Positions 20,694-25,026 of a stretch of 25,026 nt of DNA are shown here, piece after piece; the stretch's first letter is position 1, and each line of letters begins with the position of its first letter. The notes beneath the pieces are model-generated. The model saw only the letters and a program-made list of their open reading frames with translations, was not told where the DNA came from and did not search any database. Origin of the DNA: DAOQAU01 sp035354275 (GTDB lineage Bacteria; Cyanobacteriota; Vampirovibrionia; Gastranaerophilales; Gastranaerophilaceae); the NCBI GenBank assembly GCA_035354275.1, contig DAOQAU010000021.1, forward strand, positions 1 through 25,026, read 5' to 3'. Position numbers and translations under genes: made by a program.

Positions 20694-20942
20694 CCCTTTC
20701 ATTAATTTATCAAAATTTAAATTGTGAGAGCGGGCATAATCAATAAATTGTTTTTCCTTTTCTGAAACTCTTATTCTAAATTCTAAAACAACACCCGTTT
20801 TGGGCTTACGCCCTGCGTGAGGTCGTTTGCCGCCCCATTTGATTTTTTCTACTTCTTGGACTATTTCTTTTTGAATTTCTTGAGCCTCTTCAGGTGTAAA
20901 AAATTCTTTTATTAAATCTTTTGTTGTTATTTTTTTCTTCAT
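20691..20942 (-). CDS. Putative antitoxin with HigA-like N-terminus and GRKP basic DNA-binding C-terminus
   Basis: 83 aa. The N-terminal half, L-I-K-E-F-F-T-P-E-E-A-Q-E-I-Q-K-E-I-V-Q-E-V-E, is acidic and helical like the N-terminal region of HigA-type antitoxins. The second half, G-G-K-R-P-H-A-G-R-K-P, then E-F-R-I-R-V-S-E-K-E-K-Q-F-I-D-Y-A-R, is a G-A-G-R-K-P-type basic motif followed by a short beta-helix pattern of ribbon-helix-helix kind, instead of the usual HigA helix-turn-helix. The ATG overlaps the toxin stop by 4 nt (ATGA), the HigB-HigA order. Its stop touches the gcvPB-like repeat. Confidence 0.7.
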   Translation of the reverse strand: MKKKITTKDLIKEFFTPEEAQEIQKEIVQEVEKIKWGGKRPHAGRKPKTGVVLEFRIRVSEKEKQFIDYARSHNLNFDKLMKG

Positions 20943-21260
20943 TTTAAATATTCCTTTTTTAAATAATTTTCAATATTTTTTAAAGCTTGTTCCATATATC
21001 TTTTAGGTGCTTTTTGTGTTTTTTTAATTGTTATAAAACCAATTATAATTATTTTGTTTTCATAGTATTTAAAATATACTCTTACGCTATCGGGCTTTAA
21101 TTCAAATAGGCCATGACCTAAATCATTAATGTTCTTATATTTAGTTCCGACTTGTTCAAAAATTGATATTGCTTTAATTACTTTTCTTTTTTTCCGGCTT
21201 TTCCGGTTTTTGAAATTGTTCCAAGGCTTCGTTTGTGTATTCTGCTTTAAATTGTTGCAT
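20939..21260 (-). pseudogene. HigB/Gp49-like RelE-superfamily toxin, frameshifted
   Basis: In one frame from the ATG at 21260: M-Q-Q-F-K-A-E-Y-T-N-E-A-L-E-Q-F, then a stop at 21174-21176. In the +1 frame the rest of a RelE-type toxin is open: V-I-K-A-I-S-I-F-E-Q-V-G, then G-H-G-L-F-E-L-K, V-R-V-Y-F-K-Y-Y-E, and G-F-I-T-I-K-K-T-Q-K-A-P, ending K-E-Y-L-K at 20939. That block (R-V-Y-F...G-F-x-K-K-T-x-K-x-P) is typical of phage-derived Gp49-like/HigB mRNA interferases. Dropping one A from the A7 run (21187-21193 on plus) restores the frame. It is therefore a pseudogene, an assembly error, or a gene read by transcriptional slippage. The antitoxin follows with a 4-nt overlap. Confidence 0.75.
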
Positions 21261-21324
21261 TTTTATCCTTATTTACATTGTACTTGATTTTGTCCCAAAA
21301 ATCAAGTGGGTTTTTAAATTATAA

Positions 21325-22746
21325 TTATTTATTCCATCTCAAATCCGGTTGGCGGGCGGCAAGCGTTTCGTCAATTTTTTTGACAGGAGTTGTTTTTGGC
21401 GATTTTAAAACTTCCTGTGAACTTTGTTTGATTTCTTTTGCGATTTTAAGCATAACTTCTACAAACTCATCAAGCCTTTGTTTATTTTCGGTCTCTGTCG
21501 GTTCAATCATAATTGCCTCATGCACAATCAGCGGAAAATAAACCGTAGGCGGGTGAGTATTTTCGTCCATCAGCCTTTTTGCAATCCAAAGCGTTGAAAC
21601 GCCTTGTTCTTTTTGTTTCTCGCCTGATAAAACAAATTCGTGCATGCAGGTATAATCATAAGGCAGTTCATAAGTGTCTTTTAATTTTTCTTTTAAATAA
21701 TTTGCGTTTAAAACAGCATCTTCGCTTACGATTTTAAGGTTTTTTCCTGTCATTAAAATATAGGCATAAGCCCTTACCAAAACCCCAAAGTTTCCGTAAA
21801 AACTTTTAACCTTGCCTATTGAATTTGGCAGATTATAGTTTCTTATATATTTATCCCCGTCAAATTCAATTATTGGAATAGGTAGAAAATCTTTTAATTT
21901 TCCCACAACTCCGATAGGACCTGAGCCGGGACCGCCGCCGCCGTGCGGTGTGGCAAAAGTTTTGTGAAGATTTATATGTACTACATCAAATCCCATTAAT
22001 TTAGGATTGGTGTATCCCATAATGGCGTTGAAATTGGCTCCGTCATAGTATAAAAGCGAACCGTTTTTGTGCATTAAATCCGAAATTTCCAAAATGTTTT
22101 CTTCAAAAAGCCCCAAAGTATTAGGATTTGTCATCATAATAGCAGCGACATTTTCATCCAAAACAGCCTTGAGCGCGTCAATGTCAACTTGTCCTTTTTT
22201 GTTTGATTTTATTTCTACACATTCAAACCCGCACATTTTTGCACTTGCAGGGTTTGTTCCGTGTGCAGAATCGGGAATAATAACTTTGGTGCGTTTTTCA
22301 TTGCGGCTTTCAAAATATTTTTTGATAATCATCATCCCCGCAAGTTCTCCGTGAGCACCGGCTGCCGGTTGAAGCGAAATTGAATCCATGCCCGTTATTG
22401 TTTTTAAGGCGCACTGAAGCTGGTACATCAGCTCCAGTGCGCCTTGTGAATCTTCATCGCTTTGAAGAGGATGTAAGTTGGTAAATCCTTCCAAGTTTGC
22501 TAAAAATTCGTTTACTTTGGGATTGTATTTCATCGTGCAAGAGCCCAAGGGATAAAACCCTTTTTCGATGCAGAAGTTTTTGTCCGAAAGCTCTTTGTAA
22601 TGCCTTAGTGCTTCAAGTTCGCTTACTTGTGGTAAATTAAGCGGGGTGTTTCTTAAAAATTTTTTATTTAAAAAGTCAGCTTTTTCTTCAATATCTTTGA
22701 TATTTATTCCTAAGTTATTGCTTTTTTCAAAAATGGTTTTTGTCAT
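21325..22746 (-). CDS. gcvPB: Glycine dehydrogenase (decarboxylating) subunit 2
   Basis: The PLP-binding half of the split P-protein, which decarboxylates glycine and passes aminomethyl to GcvH. 473 aa. Landmarks: Y-P-L-G-S-C-T-M-K-Y-N-P (66-77), I-T-G-M-D (117-121), L-Q-P-A-A-G-A-H-G-E (125-134), P-D-S-A-H-G-T-N-P-A-S-A (158-169) and the PLP lysine K262 in H-I-N-L-H-K-T-F-A-T-P-H-G-G-G-G-P-G. Length is normal. Neither gcvPA, gcvT nor gcvH is in the window. A near-perfect 17-bp inverted repeat lies at codons 101-114. The C-terminal coding end is repeated beyond the TA module. The sigma-factor gene ends 11 bp upstream, so the two may be co-transcribed. Confidence 0.95.
   Translation of the reverse strand: MTKTIFEKSNNLGINIKDIEEKADFLNKKFLRNTPLNLPQVSELEALRHYKELSDKNFCIEKGFYPLGSCTMKYNPKVNEFLANLEGFTNLHPLQSDEDSQGALELMYQLQCALKTITGMDSISLQPAAGAHGELAGMMIIKKYFESRNEKRTKVIIPDSAHGTNPASAKMCGFECVEIKSNKKGQVDIDALKAVLDENVAAIMMTNPNTLGLFEENILEISDLMHKNGSLLYYDGANFNAIMGYTNPKLMGFDVVHINLHKTFATPHGGGGPGSGPIGVVGKLKDFLPIPIIEFDGDKYIRNYNLPNSIGKVKSFYGNFGVLVRAYAYILMTGKNLKIVSEDAVLNANYLKEKLKDTYELPYDYTCMHEFVLSGEKQKEQGVSTLWIAKRLMDENTHPPTVYFPLIVHEAIMIEPTETENKQRLDEFVEVMLKIAKEIKQSSQEVLKSPKTTPVKKIDETLAARQPDLRWNK
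22406..22445. repeat. Near-perfect 17-bp inverted repeat inside gcvPB
   Basis: AAGGCGCACTGAAGCTG (22406-22422), 6-nt loop, CAGCTCCAGTGCGCCTT (22429-22445). 16 of 17 pairs match; the mismatch is 22417/22434. It encodes Q-G-A-L-E-L-M-Y-Q-L-Q-C-A-L-K, with family-typical residues kept. Confidence 0.95.
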
Positions 22747-22757
22747 TTTTTTTCTTC

Positions 22758-23369
22758 TTAAACTACGTTATTTTTAATGAGGTCTTTTTTAACTTTGTTG
22801 AGCCCTACTTGGATTATTCTTGAGATTCTGGAAGGTGAAATATCAAAGTCGTGTGCAATATCTTTTAATTTCTTGTCTTTAAAGAATTTGCTTTCAATTA
22901 AATCTCGCTCTCTTTGAGGAAGTTTTCTTATTGCTGCGATAATTTCAGCTTTAAGTTCAAAGAACTCCAAACTTTCTTCAGGGTTTTTTGATTCATCTTT
23001 AATGTGCTTAGGATTTTCCGCATCAGCCATTTCATCTATTGAAAGAATGGTTTTATAAAGGGCTTCTCTCAGGTCTTCTTGTTCTGTTTCATCGCATTCT
23101 TTTTTGTTTTTAAGAGAATACCATTTGTAACGGCGTCTGACTTCATTTCTTATCGCCCATTTTATAGCAGTTGAAAGGTAAGAAGTGTTAAATTGCTCGG
23201 GATTATTATTTTTGAACAGCAAATAGAGGGTATGTGTCCCGATATTTACTATTTCGGAGTAATCTATCAAGTGCGCACAGTTAAGTTTTTGATACTCAAC
23301 TTTTGCAATAACCTCAATTAATGTTTTGTAATCTTTAAGCCTAGTCTTAACCGCTTTTTCTGTATGCAT
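22758..23369 (-). CDS. Sigma-70 family RNA polymerase sigma factor (alternative, group 3/4 type)
   Basis: 203 aa, far shorter than a housekeeping sigma. Region 2: L-I-D-Y-S-E-I-V-N-I-G, then Y-L-S-T-A-I-K-W-A-I-R-N-E-V-R-R-R-Y (core binding and -10 recognition). An acidic linker (D-E-T-E-Q-E-D-L-R-E-A-L) follows. Region 4: L-P-Q-R-E-R-D-L-I-E-S-K-F-F-K-D-K-K-L-K-D-I-A, then D-I-S-P-S-R-I-S-R-I-I-Q (-35 HTH). No region 1.1 and no anti-sigma gene adjacent. In layout it resembles small SigF/FliA-like or cyanobacterial group 3 factors. Target promoters unknown. Confidence 0.9.
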   Translation of the reverse strand: MHTEKAVKTRLKDYKTLIEVIAKVEYQKLNCAHLIDYSEIVNIGTHTLYLLFKNNNPEQFNTSYLSTAIKWAIRNEVRRRYKWYSLKNKKECDETEQEDLREALYKTILSIDEMADAENPKHIKDESKNPEESLEFFELKAEIIAAIRKLPQRERDLIESKFFKDKKLKDIAHDFDISPSRISRIIQVGLNKVKKDLIKNNVV

Positions 23370-23484
23370 AAACCTAATTTTCCCTAACAGCTTAATTCTA
23401 TACTAAAAAAAAATAGATTACTAGACAATGTGCTTTTTATTAACTTTTGTTATCTTGTTAGAATTAAAAAAGGAGAAAATTAAA

Positions 23485-24342
23485 ATGAAAGCTTTATTTT
23501 GTACCGAAGGTTCTGATATAAGTTTATTGGCATTGGAAAATGTTTCAAAATATCTTAAAAATATTGTTTTAGATATAATTTGTGTAATTGATTGGAGTTT
23601 TTTACCTGATTCTATGAATATAGATAGGGAAACTTATTCCAGGACTTACGAAAGTATTGCAGATAGCGTTTTGAATTTTGCCGAAGATGCGATTAAGGAA
23701 AAAGGTCTTAGTGTCGGGAAAAAAGTTAAAAATTTCGGCTCACCGGTTGAGGGTATTTTAGAACAGGTCCAAAATGACTCTTATGATTTAATTATAATGG
23801 GCTCGCATGGTAAAAAAGGGCTTCAAAAATGGTTGGGCTCTGTTTCAAGACAAGTTTTGACAAATGTTTCAATGCCTGTTTTTATCAGTAAAAGAAAAAA
23901 TGAAGGCAAAAAAATACTTATAGCAATAGACGGTTCTGAAATTTCTTATTCTGCCGTCAAGCAAGCTACAGAACTTTTTGATTTTACAAATAAAGAAATT
24001 CATGTTGTTAGTGTTAAAGAAACTCCTGAACTTTTGCCAGTGGAAGTGGCTCTAGATAAAAAATGGATTGATGATATTGATAAGCAACAAAAAATTCATG
24101 CTTCAAAGGCAATTAATAAAGTAAAATCAATTTTGGCTTCAAGTAATTTGTCTGTTATAAATGAAGTTATTTTGACAGGACATCCCGCACATAAAGTTAT
24201 TGAATTTGCACAACAGGAAAATATTGACTTGATTGTTATGGGTGCAAGGACAAAAGCGTCGCTTTCGACTTTTTTGTTGGGGTCGGTGAGCAAGCGTGTG
24301 CTTGAAAATACTAACAGCGATGTTTTGATTGTGAGGAAATAG
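23485..24342 (+). CDS. Universal stress protein with two tandem UspA domains
   Basis: 285 aa from the ATG at 23485, which follows AGGAG (23471-23475); the longer open frame from 23428 is not needed. Domain 1 (1-136) has the ATP-loop I-I-M-G-S-H-G-K-K-G-L-Q-K-W-L-G-S-V (103-120). Domain 2 (142-285) begins K-I-L-I-A-I-D-G-S-E-I-S and has V-M-G-A-R-T-K-A-S-L, F-L-L-G-S-V-S-K-R-V-L. Both fit G-x2-G-x9-G-[ST] approximately, the second with Arg-Thr-Lys in place of the G-x2-G spacing, so domain 2 may bind nucleotide less well. Cytosolic, no transmembrane part. Divergent from the sigma-factor gene (115 bp apart). Confidence 0.92.
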   Translation: MKALFCTEGSDISLLALENVSKYLKNIVLDIICVIDWSFLPDSMNIDRETYSRTYESIADSVLNFAEDAIKEKGLSVGKKVKNFGSPVEGILEQVQNDSYDLIIMGSHGKKGLQKWLGSVSRQVLTNVSMPVFISKRKNEGKKILIAIDGSEISYSAVKQATELFDFTNKEIHVVSVKETPELLPVEVALDKKWIDDIDKQQKIHASKAINKVKSILASSNLSVINEVILTGHPAHKVIEFAQQENIDLIVMGARTKASLSTFLLGSVSKRVLENTNSDVLIVRK

Positions 24343-24372
24343 TGGATAAGTTCATTTATAATTTAAAAATTA

Positions 24373-24437
24373 CGTCATTCTGAGCACTCTGCCGACAAAA
24401 CGATTAAGTATCGTTTTGGAGAGGGCGAAGAACCTTG
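24373..24437. repeat. Intergenic repeat of the GTCATTCTGAGC type with inner hairpin
   Basis: GTCATTCTGAGC at the left and GGCGAAGAACCTT at the right. The centre has CAAAACGAT, 5-nt loop, ATCGTTTTG. It resembles the GTCATCCTGA element at 19153. Confidence 0.6.
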
Positions 24438-24468
24438 TGTCGTTGCGAGGCTTTAGCCGAAGCAATCT
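24438..24468 (+). repeat. Palindromic repeat element (copy B)
   Basis: TGTCGTTGCGAGGC, short centre, GCCGAAGCAATCT. It shares the TGTCGTTGCGAGG and GAAGCAATC ends with the copy inside prmC. Confidence 0.8.
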
Positions 24469-24498
24469 AAAAAGTATTAAATTTTAGCATTTTTTGAA

Positions 24499-24528
24499 CC
24501 TACTTTCTTGTACCGACAAGAAAGTAGG
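24499..24528. repeat. Perfect 12-bp hairpin CCTACTTTCTTG / CAAGAAAGTAGG
   Basis: CCTACTTTCTTG (24499-24510), 6-nt loop, CAAGAAAGTAGG (24517-24528), followed by CAAAGAAG. From memory this hairpin type recurs in intergenic repeats of many bacteria. Confidence 0.85.
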
Positions 24529-24540
24529 CAAAGAAGCTCT

Positions 24541-24671
24541 CCGACCTGATCTGCATTCGCTAATTTACGCTAAACTCAACCCGAGCTCGCGAACTCGTGC
24601 CTGCGGCACTCAAGCACACTCGCTTTGTCGTTGTTTCGTTAAGTGTAAATTGCTCACTCCGATATGGTCGG
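24541..24671. repeat. GC-richer stem-loop element bounded by CCGACC / GGTCGG
   Basis: Outer ends CCGACC (24541-24546) and GGTCGG (24666-24671). Inside, AATTTACGCTAAAC faces GTTAAGTGTAAATT as a near-palindrome, and GTGCCTGCGGCAC is a further small hairpin. It is noticeably richer in GC than its surroundings. No convincing gene lies in 24343-24991: one short open frame across this element is repeat-derived. Confidence 0.6.
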
Positions 24672-24724
24672 AAAAATACTTGATGCTATTATAATTAACA
24701 TTACAAATATAAATATTATTTTCG

Positions 24725-24754
24725 CAAAAAAAGACCTCATATTTTTATGAGGTC
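24725..24754 (-). terminator. Hairpin with T tract on the minus strand
   Basis: A run of A (24725-24732), GACCTCAT (24733-24740), loop ATTTTT, ATGAGGTC (24747-24754). A terminator for leftward transcription in form, although no leftward gene is visible to its right. Confidence 0.55.
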
Positions 24755-24806
24755 AAGGTTGGTTATTTTTGGTTTATTATTTGGTTATTATTGGTTTTTT
24801 ATATTT
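24755..24806 (+). repeat. Degenerate tandem repeat of TTGGTTATTA-like units
   Basis: Four imperfect units of 10-12 bp beginning TTGGTT follow the hairpin. Low-complexity intergenic sequence. Confidence 0.6.
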
Positions 24807-24950
24807 TAGATAATTATTAAATATCCCTCAAGGTTAAAAATTGCTAGCAAATTTGTACAAATTTTTTAAAAACCGCCAAAATTCAATGATAACAAGAAAT
24901 ATTCAAGTTAACATTTCTTAAACATTTTGTGTTTTAAATTTCTCAATAAT

Positions 24951-24959
24951 GTGATACAA
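24951..24959 (+). promoter_or_regulatory. Extended -10 promoter of the last gene
   Basis: TG-A-TACAAT with the gene starting about 32 nt downstream and its own ribosome binding site CGGAG in between. Confidence 0.5.
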
Positions 24960-24991
24960 TGAGGACAAGTATTTATATTCGGAGATGAAAA

Positions 24992-25026
24992 ATGATAAAT
25001 AAAGCAAGAAGAGCGGATAATATTAT
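24992..25026 (+). CDS. First codons of a gene that runs off the window
   Basis: Eleven codons, M-I-N-K-A-R-R-A-D-N-I, are visible after CGGAG and an extended -10 box. Too short to identify. Confidence 0.55.
   Translation, partial: MINKARRADNI

Noticed and set aside
21184..21196. Programmed -1 frameshift at the A-AAA-AAG heptamer of the toxin
   Set aside because: The heptamer is in the right register, but the -1 frame meets a stop two codons on. Restoring the toxin needs +1, so classical -1 slippage is not the explanation.
24494..24694. 66-aa plus-strand open frame
   Set aside because: It runs across the CCTACTTTCTTG hairpin and the GC-richer element, has no ribosome binding site, and its translation shows no domain; best seen as repeat-derived.
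24343..24991. tRNA or rRNA genes in intergenic stretches
   Set aside because: No cloverleaf, CCA-type end or rRNA-like conserved segment was recognised here or in the other intergenic stretches.

Overview
The window is an AT-rich bacterial fragment of about 25 kb with one 100-N scaffold gap (20570-20669), so it probably comes from a metagenome-assembled genome. The gene set suggests a non-photosynthetic cyanobacterial relative of the gut Melainabacteria / Gastranaerophilales type. The reasons are two long-form PPi-dependent phosphofructokinases in tandem, glycogen synthase, a signal-peptide protein with repeated R-L-x-R-L-E-x-x-V/I-F units, and lineage-style hypothetical proteins with an MKI-N/F-L start and an I-N/T-F-Q/K-G/N segment. 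This placement is an inference; no rRNA or marker set is present.

Layout. 1-322 is the 3' end of glgA. 458-2812 is an accessory cluster: a Cys/His protein with a phage-head (MuF/SPP1 gp7)-like C-x2-C...H-P-N-C-x-C motif, then three tightly packed small membrane proteins that share a four-cysteine ectodomain. 2822-5035 holds a repeat-containing exported protein (minus), a cobalamin adenosyltransferase (minus) and 5-formyl-THF cyclo-ligase (plus), closed by a strong terminator. 5091-6327 has two unrecognised proteins. 6465-10134 carries the two PPi-PFK paralogues, followed by a large Asn/Gln/Thr-rich protein on the minus strand. 12323-16296 is a plus-strand run: two small unknowns, prmC, a zinc-ribbon protein, a YhcC-type radical SAM protein, smpB and a coiled-coil protein. 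16293-19105 is a minus operon of a 2-hydroxyglutaryl-CoA dehydratase/activase-like protein, a polytopic membrane protein and miaA. 19106-19610 is a dense block of intergenic repeats. 19646-20211 has two tiny genes that share an identical leader. After a terminator come a gap-truncated hpt, a HigBA-like toxin-antitoxin pair with a frameshifted toxin, gcvPB and a sigma factor (all minus). 23485-24342 is a tandem-domain universal stress protein. The end is repeat-rich, with the first codons of another gene at 24992.

How the genes connect. Glycolysis/glycogen (glgA, two PPi-PFKs), one-carbon and glycine metabolism (5-FCL, gcvPB), B12 use (cobO/btuR), and translation quality and maturation (prmC, smpB, miaA) are interspersed with lineage-specific unknowns.

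Most notable signals. (1) Long, nearly perfect inverted repeats (16-18 bp arms, 2-6 nt loops) lie inside four unrelated housekeeping coding sequences (5-FCL, prmC, miaA, gcvPB) without disturbing the protein. (2) A dispersed intergenic palindromic element is inserted in frame in prmC, like the Rickettsia palindromic elements. (3) The MuF-motif protein is linked to three Cys-ectodomain membrane proteins. (4) A TA module with a hybrid antitoxin and frameshifted toxin is flanked by a copy of the gcvPB 3' end beside the scaffold gap. (5) Several TATAAT boxes lie 6-7 nt from an ATG, suggesting leaderless transcripts.
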